From Anagrus nilaparvatae (taxonomy: Eukaryota; Arthropoda; Insecta; Hymenoptera; Mymaridae), in contig JAKSXM010000125.1 in assembly GCA_022575985.1 (NCBI GenBank), forward strand, positions 186,001 through 250,000: a stretch of 64,000 nt of DNA, written 5' to 3'. The position numbers and the translations under genes are program-made. This document shows, one piece after another, positions 53,093 to 64,000 of the stretch (positions are counted from its first letter, which is position 1; the number at the start of each line of letters is the position of its first letter). The notes below the pieces were generated by a model that did not search any database, was not told the DNA's origin, and saw nothing but the letters and a program-made list of their open reading frames with translations.

Positions 53093-54779
53093 AATGGTTT
53101 CATGAAAGTGGATCCACCTTTTCTAAATATACAATAATTTTAATACTTATTTAATTTATTTATATCTTGTTTTTTAATTACGCTGGCCTGGTGGGCCGTA
53201 TTTGTTTTAGTTTTCCTCTACATAGAATATTCTCTTATTTTTAGTAAACTTGGTTTATAAAAATTTTAACCAATTCAAATGGTTTCAAGCAAGTAGATCC
53301 AAAGATTCTAAAAATACAATATTTTTGATACCTATTTATATTTTTATATCTTGTTTTTTTATTTCTCAGGCCTTTTGGACTGTATTTGTTAAGGTTTTTC
53401 TCTATTTTACATATTTTTTCATTATAAGTAAACTTGTTTTATAAAAATTTTAACCTATTCAAATGGTTTCATGAAAGTGGATCCACCTTTTCTAAATATA
53501 CAAGAACATTAAAACTTATTTAATTTATTTATATCTTGTTTTTTAATTACGCTGGCCTGGTGGGCCGTATTTGTTTTAGTTTTCCTCTACGTAGGATATT
53601 CTCTTATTATTAGTAAACTTGGTTTATAAAAATTTTAACCAATTCAAATGGTTTCATGCAAGTAGATCCAAAGATTCTAAAAATACAATATTTTTGATAC
53701 CTATTTAAATTTTTATATCTTGTTTTTTTATTTCTCAGGCCTTTTGGACTGTATTTGTTAAGGTTTTTCTCTATTTTACATATTTTTTCATTATAAGTAA
53801 ACTTGTTTTATAAAAATTTTATCTATTCAAATGGTTTCATGAAAGTGGATCCACCTTTTCTAAATATACAATAATTTTAATACTTATTTAATTTATTTAT
53901 ATCTTGTTTTTTAATTACGCTGGCCTGAAGGGCCGTATTTGTTTAAGTTTTTCTCTACGTAGAATATTCTCTCATTATTAGTAAAATTGGTTTATAAAAA
54001 TTTTAACCAATTCAAATGGTTTTATGCAAGTAGATCCAACGTTTATAAAAATACAATAATTTTGATACCTAATTAAATTTTTTATATTATGTTTTTTTAT
54101 TTCTCAGGCCTTTTGGACTGTATTTGTTCAAGTTTTTCTCTATTTTATATATTTTTCTATTATAAGTAAACTTGTTTTATAAAAATTTTAACCTATTCAA
54201 ATGGTTTCATGCAAGTGGATCCAACGTTTATAAAAATACAATAATTTTGATACCTATTTAAATTTTTTATATTATGTTTTTTTATTTCTCAGGCCTTTTG
54301 GACTGTATTTGTTCAAGTTTTTCTCTATTTTATATATTTTTCTATTATAAGTAAACTTGGTTTATAAGAATTTTAACCAATTCAAATGGTTTCATGAAAG
54401 TGGATCCACTTTTTCTAAATATACAATAATTTTAATACTTATTTAATTTATTTATATCTTGTTTTTTAATTACGCTGGCCTGAAGAGCCGTATTTGTTTA
54501 AGTTTTTCTCTACGTAGAATATTCTCTTATTATTAGTAAACTTGGTTTATAAAAATTTTAACCAATTCAAATGGTTTCATGCAAGTAGATCCAAAGATTC
54601 TAAAAATACAATATTTTTGATACCTATTTAAATTTTTATATCTTGTTTTTTTAATTCTCAGGCCTTTTGGACTGTATTTGTTAAGGTTTTTCTCTTTTTT
54701 ACATATTTTTTCATTATAAGTAACCTTGTTTTATAAAAATTTTAACCTATTCAAATGGTTTCATGAAAGTGGATCCACC
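53093..54779 (+). repeat. Segment repeated from 27061-28747
   Basis: This is the second copy of the 26,032 bp displaced segment, with few changes (for example GTAGGATATTC near 53594). It ends at 54779, where the sequence skips one dimer relative to the 27-30 kb region and continues at a displacement of 25,663 bp. Confidence 0.87.
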
Positions 54780-56142
54780 TTTTATAAATATACAATAATA
54801 TTAATACTTATTTAATTTATTTATATCTTGTTTTTTAATTACGCTGGCCTGAAGGGCCGTATTTGTTTAAGTTTTTCTTTACGTAGAATATTCTCTCATT
54901 ATTAGTAAAATTGGTTTATAAGAATTTTAACCAATTCAAATGGTTTCATGAAAGTGGATCCACCTTTTCTAAATATACAATAATTTTAATACTTATTTAA
55001 TTTATTTATATCTTGTTTTTTAATTACGCTGGCCTGAAGGGCCGTATTTGTTTAAGTTTTTCTCTACGTAGAATATTCTCTCATTATTAGTAAAATTGGT
55101 TTATAAAAATTTTAACCAATTCAAATGGTTTTATGCAAGTAGATCCAACGTTTATAAAAATACAATAATTTTGATACCTAATTAAATTTTTTATATCTTG
55201 TTTTTTTATTTCTCAGGCCTTTTTGACTGTATTTGTTTAGGTTTTTCTCTATTTTACATATTTTTTCATTATAAGTAAACTTGTTTTATAAAAATTTTAA
55301 CCTATTCAAATGGTTTCATGAAAGTTAATCCACCTTTTCTAAATATACAATAATTTTAATACTTATTTAATTTATTTATATCTTGTTTTTTAATTACGCT
55401 GGCCTGAAGGGCCGTATTTGTTTTAGTTTTCCTCTACGTAGAATATTCTCTTATTATTAGTAAATTTGGTTTATAAAAATTTTAACCAATTCAAATGGTT
55501 TCATGCAAGTAGATCCAAAGATTCTAAAAATACAATATTTTTGATACCTATTTATATTTTTATATCTTGTTTTTTTATTTCCCAGGCCTTTTGGACTGTA
55601 TTTGTTAAGGTTTTTCTCTATTTTATATATTTTTCTATTATAAGTAAACTTGGTTTATAAGAATTTTAACCAATTCAAATGGTTTCATGAAAGTGGATCC
55701 ACCTTTTCTAAATATACAATAATTTTAATACTTATTTAATTTATTTATATCTTGTTTTTTAATTACGCTGGCCTGGTGGGCCGTATTTGTTTTAGTTTTC
55801 CTCTACATAGAATATTCTCTTATTATTAGTAAACTTGGTTTATAAAAATTTTAACCAATTCAAATGGTTTCATGCAAGTAGATCCAAAGATTCTAAAAAT
55901 ACAATATTTTTGATACCTATTTATATTTTTATATCTTGTTTTTTTATTTCCCAGGCCTTTTGGACTGTATTTGCTAGAGTTTTTCTCTATTTTACATATT
56001 TTTTCATTATAAGTAAACTTGTTTTATAAAAATTTTAACCTATTCAAATGGTTTCATGAAAGTGGATCCACCTTTTCTAAATATACAATAATTTTAATAC
56101 TTATTTAATTTATTTATATCTTGTTTTTTAATTACGCTGGCC
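54780..56142 (+). repeat. Segment repeated from 29117-30479 (offset 25,663 bp)
   Basis: This continues the similarity to the 27-30 kb region after a 369 bp shift. It carries the GAAAGTTAATCC marker at 55324 and the TTTGCTAGAG A-variant. At 56143 the partner has B3 (TGAAG loop), while this copy has B1 (TGGTG loop). Confidence 0.85.
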
Positions 56143-56940
56143 TGGTGGGCCGTATTTGTTTTAGTTTTCCTCTACATAGAATATTCTCTTATTTTTAGTA
56201 AACTTGGTTTATAAAAATTTTAACCAATTCAAATGAATTCATAAAAGTGGATCCAAAGATTCTAAAAATACAATATTTTTGATACCTATTTAAATTTTTA
56301 TATCTTGTTTTTTTAATTCTCAGGCCTTTTGGACTGTATTTGTTAAGGTTTTTCTCTATTTTATATATTTTTCTATTATAAGTAAACTTGTTTTATAAAA
56401 ATTTTAACCTATTCAAATGGTTTCATGCAAGTGGATCCAACGTTTATAAAAATACAATAATTTTGATACCTATTTAAATTTTTTATATTATGTTTTTTTA
56501 TTTCTCAGGCCTTTTGGACTGTATTTGTTCAAGTTTTTCTCTATTTTATATATTTTTCTATTATAAGTAAACTTGGTTTATAAGAATTTTAACCAATTCA
56601 AATGGTTTCATGAAAGTGGATCCACTTTTTCTAAATATACAATAATTTTAATACTTATTTAATTTATTTATATCTTGTTTTTTAATTACGCTGGCCTGAA
56701 GAGCCGTATTTGTTTAAGTTTTTCTCTACGTAGAATATTCTCTTATTATTAGTAAACTTGGTTTACAAAAATTTTAACCAATTCAAATGGTTTCATGCAA
56801 GTAGATCCAAAGATTCTAAAAATACAATATTTTTGATACCTATTTAAATTTTTATATCTTGTTTTTTTAATTCTCAGGCCTTTTGGACTGTATTTGTTAA
56901 GGTTTTTCTCTTTTTTACATATTTTTTCATTATAAGTAAC
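56143..56940 (+). repeat. Mosaic: B1, A variant, D, B, A
   Basis: From 56387 on, this matches 28139 onward at a displacement of 28,248 bp, including GAAGAGCC and GTAACCTTG. The B1 with TCTTATTTTTAG followed by an ATGAATTCAT A monomer recurs at 61.7 kb. Only satellite is present. Confidence 0.82.
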
Positions 56941-57864
56941 CTTGTTTTATAAAAATTTTAACCTATTCAAATGGTTTCATGAAAGTGGATCCACCTCTTC
57001 TAAATATACAATAATTTTAATACTTATTTAATTTATTTATATCTTGTTTTTTAATTACGCTGGCCTGAAGGGCCGTATTTGTTTAAGTTTTTCTCTACGT
57101 AGAATATTCTCTCATTATTAGTAAAATTGGTTTATAAAAATTTTAACCAATTCAAATGAATTCATAAAAGTGGATCCAAAGATTCTAAAAATACAATATT
57201 TTTGATACCTATTTAAATTTTTATATCTTGTTTTTTTATTTCTCAGGCCTTTTGGACTGTATTTGTTAAGGTTTTTCTCTATTTTACATATTTTTTCATT
57301 ATAAGTAAACTTGTTTTATAAAAATTTTAACCTATTGAAATGGTTTCATGAAAGTGGATCCACCTTTTATAAATATACAATAATATTAATACTTATTTAA
57401 TTTATTTATATCTTGTTTTTTAATTACGCTGGCCTGAAGGGCCGTATTTGTTTAAGTTTTTCTTTACGTAGAATATTCTCTCATTATTAGTAAAATTGGT
57501 TTATAAGAATTTTAACCAATTCAAATGGTTTCATGAAAGTGGATCCACCTTTTCTAAATATACAATAATTTTAATACTTATTTAATTTATTTATATCTTG
57601 TTTTTTAATTACGCTGGCCTGAAGGGCCGTATTTGTTTAAGTTTTTCTCTACGTAGAATATTCTCTCATTATTAGTAAAATTGGTTTATAAAAATTTTAA
57701 CCAATTCAAATGGTTTTATGCAAGTAGATCCAACGTTTATAAAAATACAATAATTTTGATACCTAATTAAATTTTTTATATCTTGTTTTTTTATTTCTCA
57801 GGCCTTTTTGACTGTATTTGTTTAGGTTTTTCTCTATTTTACATATTTTTTCATTATAAGTAAA
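56941..57864 (+). repeat. 924 bp tandem unit, copy 1 (5 monomers)
   Basis: Positions 56941-57910 match 57865-58834 at a displacement of 924 bp. The order is B (CCACCTCTTCT, B3 ending), ATGAATTCAT A variant, B3 sub-branch (CTTTACGTAG), B3, C. A pentamer is the smallest clear HOR in the window. Visible differences are CTATTGAAATGG near 57332 and ATGCTTTCATG near 58820. Confidence 0.85.
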
Positions 57865-58788
57865 CTTGTTTTATAAAAATTTTAACCTATTCAAATGGTT
57901 TCATGAAAGTGGATCCACCTCTTCTAAATATACAATAATTTTAATACTTATTTAATTTATTTATATCTTGTTTTTTAATTACGCTGGCCTGAAGGGCCGT
58001 ATTTGTTTAAGTTTTTCTCTACGTAGAATATTCTCTCATTATTAGTAAAATTGGTTTATAAAAATTTTAACCAATTCAAATGAATTCATAAAAGTGGATC
58101 CAAAGATTCTAAAAATACAATATTTTTGATACCTATTTAAATTTTTATATCTTGTTTTTTTATTTCTCAGGCCTTTTGGACTGTATTTGTTAAGGTTTTT
58201 CTCTATTTTACATATTTTTTCATTATAAGTAAACTTGTTTTATAAAAATTTTAACCTATTCAAATGGTTTCATGAAAGTGGATCCACCTTTTATAAATAT
58301 ACAATAATATTAATACTTATTTAATTTATTTATATCTTGTTTTTTAATTACGCTGGCCTGAAGGGCCGTATTTGTTTAAGTTTTTCTTTACGTAGAATAT
58401 TCTCTCATTATTAGTAAAATTGGTTTATAAGAATTTTAACCAATTCAAATGGTTTCATGAAAGTGGATCCACCTTTTCTAAATATACAATAATTTTAATA
58501 CTTATTTAATTTATTTATATCTTGTTTTTTAATTACGCTGGCCTGAAGGGCCGTATTTGTTTAAGTTTTTCTCTACGTAGAATATTCTCTCATTATTAGT
58601 AAAATTGGTTTATAAAAATTTTAACCAATTCAAATGGTTTTATGCAAGTAGATCCAACGTTTATAAAAATACAATAATTTTGATACCTAATTAAATTTTT
58701 TATATCTTGTTTTTTTATTTCTCAGGCCTTTTTGACTGTATTTGTTTAGGTTTTTCTCTATTTTACATATTTTTTCATTATAAGTAAA
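57865..58788 (+). repeat. 924 bp tandem unit, copy 2 (5 monomers)
   Basis: This is the second pentamer. Matching ends at 58834, where GTTAATCC replaces GTGGATCC and the sequence joins the TTAATCC cassette described in the findings. Confidence 0.85.
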
Positions 58789-61700
58789 CTTGTTTTATAA
58801 AAATTTTAACCTATTCAAATGCTTTCATGAAAGTTAATCCACCTTTTCTAAATATACAATAATTTTAATACTTATTTAATTTATTTATATCTTGTTTTTT
58901 AATTACGCTGGCCTGAAGGGCCGTATTTGTTTTAGTTTTCCTCTACGTAGAATATTCTCTTATTATTAGTAAATTTGGTTTATAAAAATTTTAACCAATT
59001 CAAATGGTTTCATGCAAGTAGATCCAAAGATTCTAAAAATACAATATTTTTGATACCTATTTATATTTTTATATCTTGTTTTTTTATTTCCCAGGCCTTT
59101 TGGACTGTATTTGTTAAGGATTTTCTCTATTTTATATATTTTTCTATTATAAGTAAACTTGGTTTATAAGAATTTTAACCAATTCAAATGGTTTCATGAA
59201 AGTGGATCCACCTTTTCTAAATATACAATAATTTTAATACTTATTTAATTTATTTATATCTTGTTTTTTAATTACGCTGGCCTGGTGGGCCGTATTTGTT
59301 TTAGTTTTCCTCTACATAGAATATTCTCTTATTATTAGTAAACTTGGTTTATAAAAATTTTAACCAATTCAAATGGTTTCATGCAAGTAGATCCAAAGAT
59401 TCTAAAAATACAATATTTTTGATACCTATTTATATTTTTATATCTTGTTTTTTTATTTCCCAGGCCTTTTGGACTGTATTTGCTAGAGTTTTTCTCTATT
59501 TTACATATTTTTTCATTATAAGTAAACTTGTTTTATAAAAATTTTAACCTATTCAAATGGTTTCATGAAAGTGGATCCACCTTTTCTAAATATACAATAA
59601 TTTTAATACTTATTTAATTTATTTATATCTTGTTTTTTAATTACGCTGGCCTGGTGGGCCGTATTTGTTTTAGTTTTCCTCTACATAGAATATTCTCTTA
59701 TTTTTAGTAAACTTGGTTTATAAAAATTTTAACCAATTCAAATGGTTTCAAGCAAGTAGATCCAAAGATTCTAAAAATACAATATTTTTGATACCTATTT
59801 ATATTTTTATATCTTGTTTTTTTATTTCTCAGGCCTTTTGGACTGTATTTGTTAAGGTTTTTCTCTATTTTACATATTTTTTCATTATAAGTAAACTTGT
59901 TTTATAAAAATTTTAACCTATTCAAATGGTTTCATGAAAGTGGATCCACCTTTTCTAAATATACAAGAACATTAATACTTATTTAATTTATTTATATCTT
60001 GTTTTTTAATTACGCTGGCCTGGTGGGCCGTATTTGTTTTAGTTTTCCTCTACGTAGAATATTCTCTTATTATTAGTAAACTTGGTTTATAAAAATTTTA
60101 ACCAATTCAAATGGTTTCATGCAAGTAGATCCAAAGATTCTAAAAATACAATATTTTTGATACCTATTTAAATTTTTATATCTTGTTTTTTTATTTCTCA
60201 GGCCTTTTGGACTGTATTTGTTAAGGTTTTTCTCTATTTTACATATTTTTTCATTATAAGTAAACTTGTTTTATAAAAATTTTATCTATTCAAATGGTTT
60301 CATGAAAGTGGATCCACCTTTTCTAAATATACAATAATTTTAATACTTATTTAATTTATTTATATCTTGTTTTTTAATTACGCTGGCCTGAAGGGCCGTA
60401 TTTGTTTAAGTTTTTCTCTACGTAGAATATTCTCTCATTATTAGTAAAATTGGTTTATAAAAATTTTAACCAATTCAAATAAATTCATAAAAGTGGATCC
60501 AAAGATTCTAAAAATACAATATTTTTGATACCTATTTAAATTTTTATATCTTGTTTTTTTATTACGCTGGCCTGAAGGGCCGTATTTGTTTAAGTTTTTC
60601 TCTACGTAGAATATTCTCTCATTATTAGTAAAATTGGTTTATAAAAATTTTAACCAATTCAAATGGTTTTATGCAAGTAGATCCAACGTTTATAAAAATA
60701 CAATAATTTTGATACCTAATTAAATTTTTTATATCTTGTTTTTTTATTTCTCAGGCCTTTTTGACTGTATTTGTTTAGGTTTTTCTCTATTTTACATATT
60801 TTTTCATTATAAGTAAACTTGTTTTATAAAAATTTTAACCTATTCAAATGGTTTCATGAAAGTTAATCCACCTTTTCTAAATATACAATAATTTTAATAC
60901 TTATTTAATTTATTTATATCTTGTTTTTTAATTACGCTGGCCTGAAGGGCCGTATTTGTTTTAGTTTTCCTCTACGTAGAATATTCTCTTATTATTAGTA
61001 AATTTGGTTTATAAAAATTTTAACCAATTCAAATGGTTTCATGCAAGTAGATCCAAAGATTCTAAAAATACAATATTTTTGATACCTATTTATATTTTTA
61101 TATCTTGTTTTTTTATTTCCCAGGCCTTTTGGACTGTATTTGTTAAGGTTTTTCTCTATTTTATATATTTTTCTATTATAAGTAAACTTGGTTTATAAGA
61201 ATTTTAACCAATTCAAATGGTTTCATGAAAGTGGATCCACCTTTTCTAAATATACAATAATTTTAATACTTATTTAATTTATTTATATCTTGTTTTTTAA
61301 TTACGCTGGCCTGGTGGGCCGTATTTGTTTTAGTTTTCCTCTACATAGAATATTCTCTTATTATTAGTAAACTTGGTTTATAAAAATTTTAACCAATTCA
61401 AATGGTTTCATGCAAGTAGATCCAAAGATTCTAAATATACAATATTTTTGATACCTATTTATATTTTTATATCTTGTTTTTTTATTTCCCAGGCCTTTTG
61501 GACTGTATTTGCTAGAGTTTTTCTCTATTTTACATATTTTTTCATTATAAGTAAACTTGTTTTATAAAAATTTTAACCTATTCAAATGGTTTCATGAAAG
61601 TGGATCCACCTTTTCTAAATATACAATAATTTTAATACTTATTTAATTTATTTATATCTTGTTTTTTAATTACGCTGGCCTGGTGGGCCGTATTTGTTTT

Positions 61701-64000
61701 AGTTTTCCTCTACATAGAATATTCTCTTATTTTTAGTAAACTTGGTTTATAAAAATTTTAACCAATTCAAATGAATTCATAAAAGTGGATCCAAAGATTC
61801 TAAAAATACAATATTTTTGATACCTATTTAAATTTTTATATCTTGTTTTTTTAATTCTCAGGCCTTTTGGACTGTATTTGTTAAGGTTTTTCTCTATTTT
61901 ATATATTTTTCTATTATAAGTAAACTTGGTTTATAAGAATTTTAACCAATTCAAATGGTTTCATGAAAGTGGATCCACTTTTTCTAAATATACAATAATT
62001 TTAATACTTATTTAATTTATTTATATCTTGTTTTTTAATTACGCTGGCCTGAAGAGCCGTATTTGTTTAAGTTTTTCTCTACGTAGAATATTCTCTTATT
62101 ATTAGTAAACTTGGTTTATAAAAATTTTAACCAATTCAAATGGTTTCATGCAAGTAGATCCAAAGATTCTAAAAATACAATATTTTTGATACCTATTTAA
62201 ATTTTTATATCTTGTTTTTTTAATTCTCAGGCCTTTTGGACTGTATTTGTTAAGGTTTTTCTCTTTTTTACATATTTTTTCATTATAAGTAACCTTGTTT
62301 TATAAAAATTTTAACCTATTCAAATGGTTTCATGAAAGTGGATCCACCTCTTCTAAATATACAATAATTTTAATACTTATTTAATTTATTTATATCTTGT
62401 TTTTTAATTACGCTGGCCTGAAGGGCCGTATTTGTTTAAGTTTTTCTTTACGTAGAATATTTTCTCATTATTAGTAAAATTGGTCTATAAGAATTTTAAC
62501 CAATTCAAATGGTTTCATGAAAGTGGATCCACCTTTTCTAAATATACAATAATTTTAATACTTATTTAATTTATTTATATCTTGTTTTTTAATTACGCTG
62601 GCCTGAAGGGCCGTATTTGTTTAAGTTTTTCTCTACGTAGAATATTCTCTCATTATTAGTAAAATTGGTTTATAAAAATTTTAACCAATTCAAATGGTTT
62701 TATGCAAGTAGATCCAACGTTTATAAAAATACAATAATTTTGATACCTAATTAAATTTTTTATATCTTGTTTTTTTATTTCTCAGGCCTTTTTGACTGTA
62801 TTTGTTTAGGTTTTTCTCTATTTTACATATTTTTTCATTATAAGTAAACTTGTTTTATAAAAATTTTAACCTATTCAAATGGTTTCATGAAAGTTAATCC
62901 ACCTTTTCTAAATATACAATAATTTTAATACTTATTTAATTTATTTATATCTTGTTTTTTAATTACGCTGGCCTGAAGGGCCGTATTTGTTTTAGTTTTC
63001 CTCTACGTAGAATATTCTCTTATTATTAGTAAATTTGGTTTATAAAAATTTTAACCAATTCAAATGGTTTCATGCAAGTAGATCCAAAGATTCTAAAAAT
63101 ACAATATTTTTGATACCTATTTATATTTTTATATCTTGTTTTTTTATTTCCCAGGCCTTTTGGACTGTATTTGTTAAGGTTTTTCTCTATTTTATATATT
63201 TTTCTATTATAAGTAAACTTGGTTTATAAGAATTTTAACCAATTCAAATGGTTTCATGAAAGTGGATCCACCTTTTCTAAATATACAATAATTTTAATAC
63301 TTATTTAATTTATTTATATCTTGTTTTTTAATTACGCTGGCCTGGTGGGCCGTATTTGTTTTAGTTTTCCTCTACATAGAATATTCTCTTATTATTAGTA
63401 AACTTGGTTTATAAAAATTTTAACCAATTCAAATGGTTTCATGCAAGTAGATCCAAAGATTCTAAAAATACAATATTTTTGATACCTATTTATATTTTTA
63501 TATCTTGTTTTTTTATTTCCCAGGCCTTTTGGACTGTATTTGTTAAGGTTTTTCTCTATTTTATATATTTTTCTATTATAAGTAAACTTGTTTTATAAAA
63601 ATTTTAACCTATTCAAATGGTTTCATGCAAGTGGATCCAACGTTTATAAAAATACAATAATTTTGATACCTATTTAAATTTTTTATATTATGTTTTTTTA
63701 TTTCTCAGGCCTTTTGGACTGTATTTGTTCAAGTTTTTCTCTATTTTATATATTTTTCTATTATAAGTAAACTTGGTTTATAAGAATTTTAACCAATTCA
63801 AATGGTTTCATGAAAGTGGATCCACTTTTTCTAAATATACAATAATTTTAATACTTATTTAATTTATTTATATCTTGTTTTTTAATTACGCTGGCCTGAA
63901 GAGCCGTATTTGTTTAAGTTTTTCTCTACGTAGAATATTCTCTTATTATTAGTAAACTTGGTTTATAAAAATTTTAACCAATTCAAATGGTTTCATGCAA
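58789..64000 (+). repeat. HOR mosaic with ~2,030 bp spacing (11 monomers)
   Basis: The GAAAGTTAATCC marker occurs at 58833, 60862 and 62893, spacings of 2,029 and 2,031 bp. The following B2, A, B1, A monomers repeat each time. Between markers the fill differs: 59713-60450 follows 27218-27960, and 61740-62400 follows 56200-57000. The array runs off the right edge of the window in an A monomer. No gene is visible. Confidence 0.83.
60456..60639 (+). repeat. A/B hybrid monomer (184 bp)
   Basis: The 5' half is an A variant (AAATAAATTCATAAAAGTGG, CTATTTAAATTT). Within the shared TCTTGTTTTTTTATT stretch, at about 60551-60564, it changes into the B3 core ACGCTGGCCTGAAGGGCC and B3 3' end. The result has normal monomer length but replaces an A-B pair, so a crossover between homologous positions of A and B is the simplest origin. 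Confidence 0.9.

Larger units (their letters stand above)
1..64000 (+). repeat. AT-rich satellite array, 184-185 bp monomers in 369 bp dimers
   Basis: The same unit recurs head to tail from the first to the last base. I phase monomers on the TATAAAAATTTTAACC block. Type A then measures 184 bp (for example 7895-8078) and type B 185 bp (8079-8263), and the usual A-B alternation gives a 369 bp period. All monomers have the same orientation, and no unique DNA or transposon interrupts the array. A and B are clearly homologous along their whole length, by eye roughly three quarters identical. Hand-counted GC is about 22% for A and 25% for B. This organisation is known for eukaryotic centromeric and other heterochromatic satellites; that this array has such a role is inference. 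The family was not recognised. Confidence 0.97.

Noticed and set aside
1195..63598. Recurrent + strand 64-67 codon frames (hydrophobic, Phe/Ile/Ser-rich)
   Set aside because: They span just over one monomer, mostly start at TTG, have no ribosome-binding site or exon context, and are opened or closed by common monomer variants. They follow repeat subfamilies, so I treat them as chance frames in satellite DNA.
1..64000. CRISPR array
   Set aside because: The repeats are whole 184-185 bp monomers joined directly; there are no unique spacers or cas genes.
1..64000. CENP-B box
   Set aside because: I looked for the TTCG....A..CGGG pattern; CGGG was not seen in the monomers. The GGCC hairpin is not a CENP-B box.
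1..64000. Telomere repeats, tRNA or 5S rRNA genes, transposon termini
   Set aside because: No short G-rich telomere motif, no tRNA A/B-box arrangement, and no transposase, reverse transcriptase or LTR sequence were seen. All sequence aligns to the A/B monomer.

Overview
The whole 64 kb window is one uninterrupted head-to-tail satellite DNA array. I find no credible protein-coding gene, RNA gene, transposon insertion or unique-sequence island. The basic unit is a monomer of 184-185 bp that comes in two related types. Type A is about 184 bp and about 22% GC; type B is about 185 bp and about 25% GC (hand counts on single copies). They usually alternate, giving a 369 bp dimer. At this spacing the window holds roughly 345 monomers, all in the same orientation. 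The + strand is strongly T-rich (about 47% T to 30% A in one counted A monomer).

This is eukaryotic heterochromatin of the centromeric, pericentromeric or subtelomeric kind. The length, the AT-richness, the dimeric organisation and the nested higher-order repeats (HORs) all fit. I do not recognise the family and cannot name the organism. No CENP-B box or telomere repeat was seen.

Layout: 1-2525 matches 18684-21208 at a displacement of 18,683 bp. Region 2.5-5.6 kb is irregular and holds two monomers with the same 67 bp deletion. Region 5.6-11.8 kb is built from a 2,950 bp (16-monomer) HOR and a 2,582 bp relative. Region 11.3-16.8 kb is a 3,136 bp (17-monomer) tandem duplication. Region 21.8-23.8 kb has a ~1,248 bp unit. 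Region 24-27 kb is irregular and resembles 37-39 kb. Then follow tandem units of 2,217 bp (28.75-33.25 kb), 1,847 bp (32.5-36.3 kb), 5,364 bp (33.8-44.65 kb), 2,390 bp (44.8-49.6 kb), 1,661 bp (49.1-52.4 kb) and 924 bp (56.9-58.8 kb). The rest of 53-64 kb is a mosaic of segments also present at 27-33 kb.

These unit sizes are near-integral monomer multiples (5, 9, 10, 12, 13, 16, 17, 29), as expected from repeated unequal crossing-over or conversion-like amplification. Each B monomer carries a short GC-rich inverted repeat (GGCC, 5-nt loop, GGCC), the most distinctive local structure. The many 64-codon open frames are by-products of homogenised AT-rich sequence: nearly all start at TTG, and a common T/A variant switches a stop codon on or off.
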